DNA of 64,000 nt. Source: Thiohalocapsa sp963704155 (GTDB taxonomy: Bacteria > Pseudomonadota > Gammaproteobacteria > Chromatiales > Chromatiaceae). The DNA is taken from positions 8,396-72,395 of the forward strand of contig CAVPHF010000004.1 of the NCBI GenBank assembly GCA_963704155.1. The letters are read 5' to 3'. Both the position numbers and the translations under genes were made by a program. Positions within the stretch are counted from its first letter, which is position 1; the number at the start of each line of letters is the position of its first letter. Below are positions 52,983-61,952 of the stretch, in pieces. Below the pieces are notes generated by a model, which saw only the letters and a list, made by a program, of their open reading frames with translations, did no database searches and was not told the DNA's origin.

Positions 52983-53696
52983 ATGCCACATCTGTTCTCG
53001 AACCGACCGAGACTGTATGACTTGACCCGTGGCCAGAGCGACTCGAAGGCCAAATTCCGCTGGGAAACCATCAACGCGATCCTCTACAAGATCGGCGGCC
53101 TCATATTCATCGCCGGCAGCGTCCTATTCTTTCCGCGCTTCGAAGCCTATGCCAACTGGGGTGCATGGACGTTCTTCTTCGGATCGCTCCTGTACCTGAT
53201 TGTCACAGGGCACGATATCGCTGAAGCTATCCGTTACCGCTTGACACTGGCTCGGCCGACGCGCGCGTCGAGCCTCCAACTCGTGGCCGCGGGTGCCTAT
53301 CTCTTCGGGACCATCCTCTTCACCGTGGGGAGCATTCTCTTCCTGTCTCAGGTGGGTCTGGTAAAGGCCGGCGCCTAATGCTTCGTTATCGGTAGCCTCC
53401 TTTTCGTACTCGGCGCCTGCATCAATGTGCTCCAGATCGTTGTAGCCAAATCCATCGACACACTGCAGCTGATGAATTTCACCGCCCTTTGCTTCGTCGT
53501 TGGCGCGGTGCTGTTCACTGTCGCCTCCGTGCCGTACCTGTGGTCGGTCGCCCCGGCAGATCGCGAGCTCCTCTATGGATTCTTGGCGTGGCAATACCTG
53601 ATCGGCAGCTGTCTGTTCTTCATGGGCGGCGTTTTCAATTACTGGCGCGCCTATCTCGTCATAAAGAAGCAACTTTCTGCTCAGACCTCCTCGTAG
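52983..53696 (+). pseudogene. YrhK-domain membrane protein interrupted by TAA
   Basis: From ATG 52983 the frame encodes WETINAILYKIGGLIFIAGS, FGSLLYLIVTGHDIAEAIRY and more helices up to GLVKAGA, then TAA at 53376-53378. The same frame continues without another stop as CFVIGSLLFVLGACINVLQI, then AWQYLIGSCLFFMGGVFNYW to 53696. Together it is a 236-residue protein with several membrane helices and repeated 'hydrophobic-GS-hydrophobic' units typical of YrhK domains. A single nonsense change splits it. Two separate small proteins are conceivable, but the second half lacks a start and ribosome site at the junction. Confidence 0.7.
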
Positions 53697-54232
53697 CTTC
53701 CCAGACAAAGACATCGGCACGCTCCGCATCAGAGACCGGCTGTCGTGTTTAACGTTGTTTCGTCAAGAATTTCTAGAATCCGCCCACCTCGCTACCGGCG
53801 ATCTATCCCACCTTGGGGCACCGCGTAAGGGATGTTCGCCAGGTCTGCAATCCCACATAACGGCGCTTCAGCGCTCGGCAACAGGGAGTTTCCACTTCAT
53901 CGGAAGGCCCCCGAGTGTCTGGATGACATCTTGATCAGGCCTCGGTCCCCCGCTATTGTCGAAGATCGGGTGTCGCTGGACACGCAGGGGCGGATGGACT
54001 TCCTATCCGATGGGGATCGTCGCGGTTCGGGGACAGTGCAGGCCCGCCGGTCGGAGTTGTAATCGACGCCGTTGATGTGCCGAATCCGGGTTGCTCCGCA
54101 TCGGATTCCGGCGCCATCCCAGGGCTTGCACGTCGAACGCCTGGTACGAGGTCCGCGTAGACCGCAGCTCCCGTCAAGCTAGCGACGATTATCACACGCA
54201 GTCATCCTTCTCTAGGTCAGGTGTCCGTCTCC
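53697..54232. other. Intergenic region without a recognisable gene
   Basis: About 536 bases. Frames on both strands are low-complexity and match nothing I recognise. No hairpin with a T-run and no RNA gene is visible. Confidence 0.4.
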
Positions 54233-54673
54233 ATGCGCCAGCTCAAGCTCTACCTCGCTCTCGTGCCCGTGTTCTTCCTCGTCGACATGCTCTGGCTCGG
54301 CGTCATCGCCGTGGACTTCTACCAGGCGCAGATCGGCCACTTGCTGAGCCCGCAGGTGGATTGGGCGGCGGCGGTGGCCTTCTACCTTTTGTTCATCGGC
54401 GGGATACAGTACTTCGGCGTGCGGCCGGGGCTCGCGTCCGGACGCATCGGCGAAGCGGCCTTCAACGGCGGACTGTTCGGGTTCTTCACCTACCTGACTT
54501 ATGAGCTGACGAACCGGGCGACGCTGCCGGCCTGGCCGTTGACGATGGTGTTTGCGGATACGGCTTGGGGGGTGCTGCTGTGCGCCGTGGTGGCGAGCAT
54601 TGGATGCTGGATCGGGCTGCGGATGGGGATGGGGGGCGCGGCAGAGCGGGTCTCCGATTCAGTTCGGCGGTGA
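54233..54673 (+). CDS. DUF2177 family membrane protein
   Basis: The 146-residue inner-membrane protein has four helices. It starts MRQLKLYLALVPVFFLVDMLWLG, the usual DUF2177 beginning, and contains AFNGGLFGFFTYLTYELTNRATL (near residues 75-97) and a conserved WPLTMVFADTAWG. The function is unknown. GTG 54221 is an alternative start four codons upstream. It is one of the few intact genes in this decayed part of the window. Confidence 0.88.
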   Translation: MRQLKLYLALVPVFFLVDMLWLGVIAVDFYQAQIGHLLSPQVDWAAAVAFYLLFIGGIQYFGVRPGLASGRIGEAAFNGGLFGFFTYLTYELTNRATLPAWPLTMVFADTAWGVLLCAVVASIGCWIGLRMGMGGAAERVSDSVRR

Positions 54674-55068
54674 AGCGTTGACGCCGCAGGTTGCGAGCCC
54701 GGCGGGCGCGCCGGCGGCGTGATCCGCGGTCTCGTGGTCACCGAAACCGAGGTTCCGGCTCAAGGTAGAGACGACGTCGTCGAGGTGACAGGCGTTGACC
54801 ATCACACTGCGATCCTTGGTGCGCACGGCGAAGGCCACTGTCAGTATCCGACCCTTATGTAAAGCTCTACATAAGGGTCGGTAGCCGCCCCTATCCGGCA
54901 GCCTGATACCGTAGTCGTTAACAACGCGAACCTGCCGTTCCTCAAGGCGGCTATAGCCCGCAAGTCGAGCCTGGATCGACGCTAGCTGCACTATCCGAGA
55001 ACTCGGGCCGCAAGCTCGAGGGCTCAGCTGATTCAAGACCTGCACGGACATGGTCCAATGAGGTGGTC
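54674..55068. other. Intergenic region containing a long hairpin
   Basis: About 395 bases. An open minus-strand frame (54659-55051) crosses the hairpin at 54848-54881 and shows no family resemblance, so I do not call it a gene. Confidence 0.4.
54848..54881. repeat. Perfect 14-bp stem hairpin
   Basis: CCGACCCTTATGTA and TACATAAGGGTCGG are exact reverse complements separated by AAGCTC. There is no T-run on either side, so it is not a typical terminator. It could be a mobile-element end or an operator. Confidence 0.65.
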
Positions 55069-55834
55069 ATGCGAATCCTGATCTATGGTGCCGGGAACAT
55101 TGGATGTTTGTACGCGGCCAAGCGCGCCCAGAGTGGGCAAGACGTCGCGATTCTGGCGCGCGGCGATCGCTAGGAGGCCCTCGGCAACCACGGGATCACC
55201 TTGGAAAATGGCGTTTCAGGTGAGCGCCAGACGACCTCCGTGCCGGTCGTCGATTACCTGGATCCCGCTGACCCTTACGACCTCGCGTTCGTGGTATTGC
55301 CGAAGCCTGCGCTCGCCGAGGTTCTGCCGGTCCTCGCCGCGAACGCTCGCGCATCGAGCGTGATGTTCTTCGGGAACAACGCCTCTGGCCCTGAGCCCAT
55401 GATTTCGGCTGTGGGCAGAGACCGCGTGCTCCTCGGATTTCCCGGAGCCGCTGCTATACCTGACAACGGCGCGATTCGATACGTCATCACATCGCGGCGT
55501 GAGCAGCCGACAACGATCGGTGAGCTTGATGGCGGGCGCTCGGAACGGATCACGGCCATCGCCAGCGCGCTTGGTGGGGCGGGCTTTTCGGTGTCGATCT
55601 GCGCTAACATGGACGCTTGGCTGAAGACGCACGTTGCGAAGATTCTGCCGACCGCCGGCGCCCTCTTATACGCAGGCGGGCATGCCCAGCAGCTCTGAGC
55701 ACGCGCACCGCGAGCTCCAGCTGCTGGCCGAAGAATTCCGAAGCCTGAACGCCGCTACGCGGCTCCCAACGCCGGCGATGGATCGCCTGTTCAAACACCT
55801 TGCCTGCACTGCGGTCCCCGGCCTGGCTTCGTAA
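55069..55834 (+). pseudogene. Ketopantoate reductase-family (PanE/ApbA-like) pseudogene
   Basis: ATG 55069 opens a Rossmann fold, MRILIYGAGNIGCLYAAKRA, followed by ILARGDR and then TAG at 55171-55173. The same frame continues with ALGNHGITLENGVSG, DPADPYDLAFVVLPKPALAE and more, to 55698. The C-terminal end (HRELQLLAEEFRSLNAATRL, then PTPAMDRLFKHL) appears in a different frame from about 55697. A nonsense codon, a frameshift and a missing middle part of the C-terminal domain are all present. Family members reduce 2-ketopantoate or related keto acids with NADPH. Confidence 0.75.
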
Positions 55835-56679
55835 CATGCCGTCGTCGCACGCGCGTATGCTCGAGGACGGTTCTCCCTGCTTCGCGCCCGAACGGGACGG
55901 ACGCTTCCTTCACGAGGTGCACCAGATCATTCTCGCGGCGCCCGCGCTCCGATTGGAACGCTCGGCGAGCCTGGCCGGCTCTAGCCGCGTTACCTCGAGC
56001 GTGAAGAAGGGCTGCTACCGGCCGACTGCTGCCTGTCGTCGACCCACGGTGCAGGTCTACCTATTGGTTCTTTGCCGCCGCTCTGCGGCCGGCATCTAGT
56101 GACAGTTTCTGGCCGACTCCTGCCTGTCGGCGACCCTTCGGCGGAGGACCGCTCCCTGACCCTTTGCTGACGCCGCCCCAGGTGACGTGCAGCGGCAGTT
56201 CCCGACCCAGAACCGCCACTGATGCTCAGAGCGGCAATGGCAGGAATGTGGGCAGCAGCAGACACGAAGACGGGATAGCCGACCCCTTGGTAAAGGGATT
56301 TCCTTGTGTCAAAAAGACAGACCAGACCCCATGATCCTGGGGCCGCCCGCCTGGGAAGATGATCTCGGGCCGATGCCCCACTGGGACCTCCTCAAACAGC
56401 CCGAGCCCGACGTCGAGTTTGACCAGCGCATCGCCTGGTAGCCGCCGTCTCCTGCTCGCCGTCTCCGACGGGCGCGGCGGCAGCCGCCCTTGTGGTCCGC
56501 CCGTCCGCTGTGCTGCGGAGTCGCGTTGCCACAAGTCGGAACACGGGATTTCTGCTCCATTGTGAGGCCGCTGAGCGCCAACATCGCGCGCTGACGGATC
56601 ATCGGTCCCCATTAGGATCACCAAACAAACATCGCTGAACGTGCAGAGGCGGAAGTCAGGATTCATTGGGGTCCTCCGT
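55835..56679. other. Degenerate non-coding stretch with repeats and a transposase-like remnant
   Basis: About 845 bases without an intact gene. Two imperfect copies of GGCCGACTGCTGCCTGTCG occur near 56017 and 56111, about 94 bases apart. Transposase-like tail copy B lies at 56331-56441. The rest is unrecognised. Confidence 0.45.
56331..56441 (+). pseudogene. Transposase-like C-terminal tail, copy B
   Basis: A 36-codon frame reads GPPAWEDDLGPMPHW, then DLLKQPEPDVEFDQRIAW and a stop. It matches the frameshifted copy A at 44083-44172. It begins abruptly at ATG 56331 with no ribosome site, so it is the tail of a longer lost protein. Confidence 0.45.
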
Positions 56680-57267
56680 TCAAGCCGCTTCGCGCTGGAT
56701 GTCGACGATGCTGGTCGCGTCCTCGTGCCAGGCGTACGGCACAAAGGCGTCGTCCAGAGGGAGTCCGATGGCGTTACTGGTCAGGTTGCTGAAGACCTTG
56801 ACGCAGACGCCCAGGATGACTTCGAGCAACTGCTGCCGGGTGTAGCCCGCGGCGAGAAACTGCTCGATCTGCGCCTCGGTCACCATCCCTTGCCGTTGCA
56901 GCAGGGCCGCGGTGAATCGCTTCAACGTCTCGAGCCGCTGGTCGGGGATCGGTGCGCCGTTGCGCACGGCGGTGACGATGGACTCATCGACACCCTGCAT
57001 GGCGGCGAACGCGGTATGGCCGGCAACGCAATAGCCGCAGTGATTCTGCGCGCTGACGGTGAGTTGGATGACTTCGCGCTCGGTGGCGCTTAGCGTCGAG
57101 CCTGCGAACTGCGCATTCATGGTCGCGAAGGCCGTCAGCGCGCTCGGGGAGCCCGCGAGGACGCCGAAGACGTTGGGCACAAACCCGAGCGTCTGTTCGA
57201 GATCTTGGAGGATTGGGGCCGATGATTCCGGGGCATTCTCGGGGGTGTAGATGGTGGTAGGTGTCAT
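56680..57267 (-). CDS. Carboxymuconolactone decarboxylase/AhpD-family protein
   Basis: The 195-residue helical protein carries the AhpD-like redox centre: Glu in REVIQLTVSAQNHCGYCVAGH, with C-G-Y-C and His in the standard E-x-x-C-x-x-C-x-x-x-H-x arrangement. This points to peroxidase or thiol-disulfide activity rather than lactone decarboxylation. ATG 57267 follows GGAGAAG; the longer frame to 57405 is ignored. It is divergent from a truncated HxlR-type regulator with an inverted repeat between them, so redox-responsive control is likely. Confidence 0.88.
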   Translation of the reverse strand: MTPTTIYTPENAPESSAPILQDLEQTLGFVPNVFGVLAGSPSALTAFATMNAQFAGSTLSATEREVIQLTVSAQNHCGYCVAGHTAFAAMQGVDESIVTAVRNGAPIPDQRLETLKRFTAALLQRQGMVTEAQIEQFLAAGYTRQQLLEVILGVCVKVFSNLTSNAIGLPLDDAFVPYAWHEDATSIVDIQREAA

Positions 57268-57370
57268 TGGTCTTCTCCGCTTGGTGGTCGTCGTTCTTGG
57301 GTTTCCGGACGGGTTGTTCGTCCGTTGGTGAAAGCCTAGAGAACCGCTGGTTTGCCGACCACTTCGCAAC

Positions 57371-57411
57371 CTGTAGTATCCAACTACAGTTTCCGGAGTA
57401 ACCAACTACAG
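57371..57411. promoter_or_regulatory. Inverted repeat plus extra half-site, candidate HxlR-type operator
   Basis: CTGTAGT (57371-57377) and ACTACAG (57383-57389) are perfectly complementary around ATCCA. A second CCAACTACAG (57402-57411) repeats the right arm 22 bases on, two helical turns away. It lies in the divergent region between the AhpD-like gene and the HxlR-type gene. Confidence 0.55.
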
Positions 57412-57412
57412 A

Positions 57413-57928
57413 TTGGAGTCGCAGGGATTGATCGTGCGCAAGAAGATCCAGGGTCAACGGGGTTACGAATACTTTCCGAGCGGGTCCTGCAAGGAACTCT
57501 TGCCGATCATCCGACAAGTCGGTGATTGGGGGATGCGCTGGGCGCGCAACCATCTGACCGAGAGCGACTACGACGTCGAGCTGTTGATGCTGTACCTGCA
57601 GCGCAGCACCGTGCCCGAGAAGCTGATCGGCCCGGAGACCGTGTTGCGTTTCAAGTTCACCGACATCGACGATCTCTCCGATTGGTGGCTGTTAGTCAAA
57701 GGCCAGGACGTGGATATCTGTGTCACTGATCCGGGCAAGGACGTGGATGTTTACTTCACGACCAGCGTCCGTGTGATGGCAGGCATCTGGATGGGCGATA
57801 CCACGTACAGAAAGGCCATGGCGGAGGGCAGCCTGACGGTGGTTGGCCCGAAGACTCTGACAAGGGAGATCACCGCATGGATGGGCAACAGCATCTTTGC
57901 CGAACTACCGTCCGCCGGTGAGATCTAG
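57413..57928 (+). pseudogene. HxlR-type regulator with SCP2-like domain, N-terminally truncated
   Basis: The 171-residue frame begins in the middle of an HxlR winged-helix domain: GLIVRKKIQGQRGYEYFPSG (the wing) and KELLPIIRQVGDWGMRWA (the last helix). The preceding 60 or so residues, with the DNA-reading helices, are absent. An SCP2/sterol-carrier-like C-terminal domain follows from about residue 70 and is intact. The only start is a TTG abutting the second operator half-site, with GGAG too far away (about 15 bases). It is either a deletion remnant or a short protein that no longer binds DNA. Confidence 0.6.
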
Positions 57929-58211
57929 TCGGGCGTTGGCCAGTCGCTGAATCGGCCGCCGTGCGTGCACACTCTTGGATCGCTGCGGTCTGGTCGCAGG
58001 GAAGCCGTTTTCTCCGACTCTTGGCCACCCGCGAATTGTCCGTATTCGATTGATTTACAAAATATAATAATTACGTCGTAAAAACGTTGGTGTTTCGTTG
58101 GGACGCCAAGGCCGGTCTGATCTACTTTTCTCCTGAAGCGCGTTCCCGAACTTGGGGGCGACGTTCACAGCTATCTGATGAACCAGCTATCTGCTCAATC
58201 AGGAGAAGACT

Positions 58212-58682
58212 ATGAAACGAGCGACCACCGCGCCAGTACTGTCCTCAGCACATCTGCTAACACCTCTTGCCGCCATGAGCGGTGATACTCCGGAGGGCGG
58301 CGTCATGTTGCCGTCCGACCACATTTCGTCGCAAGACAACCCCCGCGTGCCCGGGCTGGGGCTGGCGAAGATCATGGGCGATGCGAAGAAGCCAGGGCCT
58401 TTCGTCCATCGGGTCAAGTTTCCGAAACGGCGCGTCGTCCAGGCCCATAGCCATCCGGACGACCAAACGTACACGGCCCTCTCGGGCACCTGGTATATCG
58501 GTTGGGATGACCAGTACGACCCCGAGAAACTGACGCCACTCCCAGCAGGTAGCTTCTACACGGAACCTGCCGGCGTACCGCGTTTCATCGCGACGCCGGA
58601 CGGAGAAACGGTCGTGCAAGTGACCGGAACCGGCCCTACCGCAGCAACTTTCGGAGATCCAGCCCATGCGCCGAAGAAATAA
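58212..58682 (+). CDS. Cupin-domain protein
   Basis: The 156-residue protein has one conserved beta-barrel cupin. Motif 1 is around HSHPDDQTYTALSGTWYIGW, with H-x-H for metal binding. The second motif is PAGSFYTEPAGVPRF. The first 20 residues are weakly hydrophobic, and export is uncertain. AGGAGAAG precedes ATG 58212. Upstream is an AT-rich stretch (about 58045-58085) likely to hold the promoter. Its 3' end overlaps the next gene by 17 bases, so the two are probably co-expressed. The substrate is unknown. Confidence 0.85.
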   Translation: MKRATTAPVLSSAHLLTPLAAMSGDTPEGGVMLPSDHISSQDNPRVPGLGLAKIMGDAKKPGPFVHRVKFPKRRVVQAHSHPDDQTYTALSGTWYIGWDDQYDPEKLTPLPAGSFYTEPAGVPRFIATPDGETVVQVTGTGPTAATFGDPAHAPKK

Positions 58683-59019
58683 CCCGGGGAATTGGCGTTC
58701 CGCATGGGCGCCATGCGCGAACATCGGGCTGGTCGCAGGATTGCTTCTCGTCAACGTCAGTCCACGAGCGGAAGACCTACGCGATATCGAACTGCGGCGC
58801 TTGCTCCAACCGACCGAGGCTGAACTCCGTCAGGAGGCCGAAGGACGCATCTATATCTACGATGGTCTCCGAGATATCGATGTTGAGGGGGCTATGGAAG
58901 AGCAGTACCAGAGGATAGAGAACATGATGTTCATTCGCCTGAAGAAGACCGACGAACAGGGTGAGCCTCTGAAGGATCCCACGACCGGAGAGGTCGAAGT
59001 CGAGGATGACGGGTGCTGA
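58666..59019 (+). CDS. Small exported protein of unknown function
   Basis: The 117-residue protein has a signal peptide (basic start, then IGLVAGLLLVNVSPRAE) and an acidic mature part containing QPTEAELRQEAEGRIYIYDG and a D/E-rich end (EVEVEDDGC). I do not recognise the family. It starts within the cupin gene with GGAG nine bases before ATG 58666, and lies just upstream of the decayed soxYZ genes, so it may be a leftover of a sulfur-oxidation operon. Confidence 0.6.
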   Translation: MRRRNNPGNWRSAWAPCANIGLVAGLLLVNVSPRAEDLRDIELRRLLQPTEAELRQEAEGRIYIYDGLRDIDVEGAMEEQYQRIENMMFIRLKKTDEQGEPLKDPTTGEVEVEDDGC

Positions 59020-59099
59020 GTTCGGACGTTCCCGCAGCCACGGCCCCCCAAGAAACAGATGCCTCCGAAGTGGTAGGTATCTCCTTTTGGCGTTGAAAC

Positions 59100-59317
59100 A
59101 TGCATCGAAGAACCTTGCTCCGGGCGGCAGCAAGTGGCGCTTCCTACACCGCCATGCTTGCCATGGGATTCCTCCCGAGGCGTTCCATGGCGTCATGGCC
59201 AGCCGATGCCTTTCACGCAGAGGTCCTTGCCGATGCCCAGCGCCTGCTTTTCGGCGAGCGTGCGACCAAGGGTGCATGCGGTCCATCAAGGTCACCGCCG
59301 GAGGCTGTGGTGTGTGA
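59100..59317 (+). pseudogene. soxY: soxY (sulfur-carrier protein) pseudogene
   Basis: SoxY carries the sulfur substrate on a C-terminal Gly-Gly-Cys-Gly arm during thiosulfate oxidation. The N-terminus is recognisable: a Tat-type signal (HRRTLLRAAASGAS) and WPADAFHAEVLADAQRLLFG. The C-terminal tail SIKVTAGGCGV, with the carrier cysteine, follows in another frame and ends at TGA 59315-59317. Some 80 codons in between are missing, so the product cannot fold. soxZ remnants follow at 43 bases. Confidence 0.7.
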
Positions 59318-59359
59318 AGCAATAGTCGGATTGCGGCGTCCCTACAGGAACAAAGAGCT

Positions 59360-59646
59360 ATGGCAATCAGAGACTTCGGCAGAGTGCGTGCCCCTCTAAA
59401 TAACGGTATCGTCAAGGTAAAGGCGCTTCTGCGGAATCCGATGGAAACCGGTAGCCGCAAGCATCCGGGCACCGGCGAAGTGCTGCCGCGCCAGTTCATC
59501 CAAGAGGTGGTCTGCGAGCACAATGGAACGCCGCTCTTGATGCTGGATTGGGGATGAGGGATGTCGGCGGACCCCTATCTCTCTTTCGACCTGTAGGAGG
59601 GCAGCGTGGGAGACGTGATCGCAATCCGTTGGGTTGACAACTTGGC
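59360..59646 (+). pseudogene. soxZ: soxZ pseudogene with frameshift and in-frame stop
   Basis: SoxZ is the partner of SoxY in the Sox thiosulfate-oxidising system. ATG 59360 encodes IVKVKALLRNPMETGSRKHP, then RQFIQEVVCEHNGTPLLML, and stops at 59557. The family sequence resumes immediately in another frame as SADPYLSF (from about 59559), meets TAG, and continues with GDVIAIRWVDN to about 59646. The order soxY-soxZ is the normal one. Confidence 0.75.
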
Positions 59647-59889
59647 AGCGAGGGCCTCGTCGAGGGGGCGATCGTTTAGCGTCCATCTGTCGTCCGGGGC
59701 CGGCCGTGCCGACCACGAAATGCTCAATAAGCAGTCAGGTTTGCTTTCAGAACCACCTTCCACCGCTACCATAACGTGAGCCTGTCGAGGTAACGGATTT
59801 GGGTTCCTCGGCTTCACGGAGCCAGGAGACGAGCACGTAACCGGTCGAGCACAGGATCATTGCTGTTTTTGCGCCAACAGCACGCCGCG

Positions 59890-61581
59890 TCACCACCGTG
59901 GAACCCCGGCCTTATCCAGACCTGCCAGTAAATGATCCCGATCCAAGGGACGCCGGTAGGGCCAACGGTTCGTCAGCCAGTCCATCGTGAAAGGACGTAA
60001 CGCTTGCGCTTCATGCTCCTTGTTCAACGCTGCCAACACTCGCCTCGCCTGATCTGACTCTTCCAGATACCCATAAGCGGCAAGCAGCACGATAAGAGCA
60101 TCCCGTTCATGGGGGTTGATGGCGACGGCGCGGTTCAGCGACTCAACAGCATCTGCGTATAAGCCCTTGTCGAATTGGGCGCGACCGATCACCAACAGGT
60201 ACGGGGCGACAAAATTTGGATCGAGCCTCATTCCTTTTCGTGCCACCTTGATGGCATCATCTGGTCGACCGAAAAAACTCAACGCATCCGCCAGCGCTAG
60301 GTACCCCCCAGCGTGGTTCTTGTTGAGCTGAATCGCCTTTTCCGCCTCGGCAATGGCATCTTCATAACGGCGGTTGATCAATAGCATAGATGACTGGGTA
60401 CTGTGCGCAAGCGGCGTCGGATTGTTCATCGCTAGTTTCAATTCACGACGTGCACGGGTCCAACCTGCATGGGGATTGCCGAAGTTTTCATGCCATTTTT
60501 GGCGCCACGCCTGCCAGTAGATCAGTGCTAGTCCTGCATGAGCACGAGAGTTAGAGGGATCAATGCTCAGCGCCGTTTTGAAATGTTGCTCGGCCACGGC
60601 AAAGTCCTCGCGAGAAAACCGCCAGTAACGTTCCCAGCCCTTCAGAAACTCGTCGTATGAGGTCGGATTAAGCGTTTCTCTTTGCGTCAGGTTTTGTCGT
60701 TCGGACTGGGTCAACCGCACCGATAATGCGGAGGTGATCTGTCGCGTGACCTCGTCCTGCACGGCGAACAGGTCTTCCAACTCGGTGTCGTAACGTTCTG
60801 CCCATAGGTTACGCCCAGTGATGCCATCCATTAGCCGGACATTGATGCGAAGTTGCTCGTTGTCGCGACGTAAGCTGCCTTGCAGAATGAAGCGCACCCC
60901 CAGCTCGCCCGCCACCTGAGTCACATCAACTGCCTTGCCTTTATAGGCAAAGGAGGAGTTGCGCGCAATCACAAATAGCCCGGATACATTCGACAGATCA
61001 GTGATCAGGTCTTCGGTGATACCATCGATAAAGTAGTTTTGTCTGGGGTCATTTCCGGTATTGATAAACGGCATCACAGCAATGGACGGCTCGTCGGGCA
61101 ACGGCAGCCGAGTCGCCGGATGAAACCGCCACCAGAAGACAGTCAATGCCAATACTACAAGAACAGCGGGTACCGCCAGCCACCAGCGAGAGCGGATATG
61201 TTGGGCTGGCATCGATGGCAGTTCACCCAGAGGTTCGGGCGCATCATGCTCCGCCGGGGTCACGGTGGCGATCATGCGATAACCGGTTTTGGGAATGGTC
61301 TCGATGAACCTGGGCTCGCTCGAGCTATCGCCAAGGGCTTTGCGCAGCTTGGTAATCGTGTTGGTCAGCGCGTCATAGCCGACTACCATCCCTGTCCAAA
61401 CATGATCTTCTAGCTCCTGCCGGGAGACAACCTCACGGGGGTGTTCAGCGAGATAGACAAGAACCCGCATGACCCTGGGCTCCAACCGTAGCTCCTTCCC
61501 CGCGGATGCGATACGCAAGGCGTCCGGATCGATTTGCCATTCATTAATGTAAAACGAGCGTGCGTTTCGGGGCATGGGCAT
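59890..61581 (-). CDS. Membrane-bound winged-helix regulator with TolB-like and TPR domains
   Basis: The 563-residue regulator is of CadC/ToxR-like layout. The N-terminal OmpR-type winged helix has LRLEPRVMRVLVYLAEHPRE and TITKLRKALGD, ending GYRMIATV near residue 105. One membrane helix is at about 132-150 (WWLAVPAVLVVLALTVFWW). Next is a TolB N-terminal-like region (PSIAVMPFINTGNDPRQNYF, then DGITEDLITDLS), and several TPRs follow to the C-terminus. ATG 61581 or 61575 fits the domain start; the frame is open to 61632. It is divergent from two exported hydrolase genes, which are its likely targets. Base composition is clearly lower in GC than that of the core genes. Confidence 0.85.
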   Translation of the reverse strand: MPMPRNARSFYINEWQIDPDALRIASAGKELRLEPRVMRVLVYLAEHPREVVSRQELEDHVWTGMVVGYDALTNTITKLRKALGDSSSEPRFIETIPKTGYRMIATVTPAEHDAPEPLGELPSMPAQHIRSRWWLAVPAVLVVLALTVFWWRFHPATRLPLPDEPSIAVMPFINTGNDPRQNYFIDGITEDLITDLSNVSGLFVIARNSSFAYKGKAVDVTQVAGELGVRFILQGSLRRDNEQLRINVRLMDGITGRNLWAERYDTELEDLFAVQDEVTRQITSALSVRLTQSERQNLTQRETLNPTSYDEFLKGWERYWRFSREDFAVAEQHFKTALSIDPSNSRAHAGLALIYWQAWRQKWHENFGNPHAGWTRARRELKLAMNNPTPLAHSTQSSMLLINRRYEDAIAEAEKAIQLNKNHAGGYLALADALSFFGRPDDAIKVARKGMRLDPNFVAPYLLVIGRAQFDKGLYADAVESLNRAVAINPHERDALIVLLAAYGYLEESDQARRVLAALNKEHEAQALRPFTMDWLTNRWPYRRPLDRDHLLAGLDKAGVPRW

Positions 61582-61952
61582 CACTCTGCCTGTTCGGCCG
61601 GTGGTCATCGATACGTCCAGTTTACTCAGCAACGTCGCTCTTCACAGCCACTGCAGCACAGCAACACCGACGACCACGGTCGGAACCGAGCAGACAGAGT
61701 AGCGTGAGAGTGACACTGAGCGATCGGCCTTCATGTCCACAGTGCTTGTCCGACGGGCGACCACCGCTACCCGATCGCCCGCCCTACGTCGGCCGCAACC
61801 TTGCGCTTAGCATCCCCGGCCGAATTGCTAACCTACTGATTGTTCGAACCCGTCTTAAAATGAACGGAAAACCGTTTGCTATCCGTCGCCCGGTTCTGCT
61901 CGTTGTGCCCTATAAAAAAGCTCCGAACCACCAGTCCCGATGGAGGATGCTC

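Noticed and set aside
54659..55051. A 130-codon minus-strand frame
   Set aside because: It crosses a perfect 14-bp hairpin, lacks a ribosome site and shows no family resemblance.
52983..55834. In-frame TAA and TAG codons as possible recoding or an altered code
   Set aside because: The intact genes use TAA, TAG and TGA as normal stops, and the interrupted genes also carry deletions or frameshifts. Loss of function is the simpler explanation.
58036..58068. TTGTCC and TATAAT hexamers in the AT-rich stretch upstream of the cupin gene
   Set aside because: The spacing is 21 bases, too long for a standard sigma70 promoter, so I do not list it as a promoter although the stretch may contain one.
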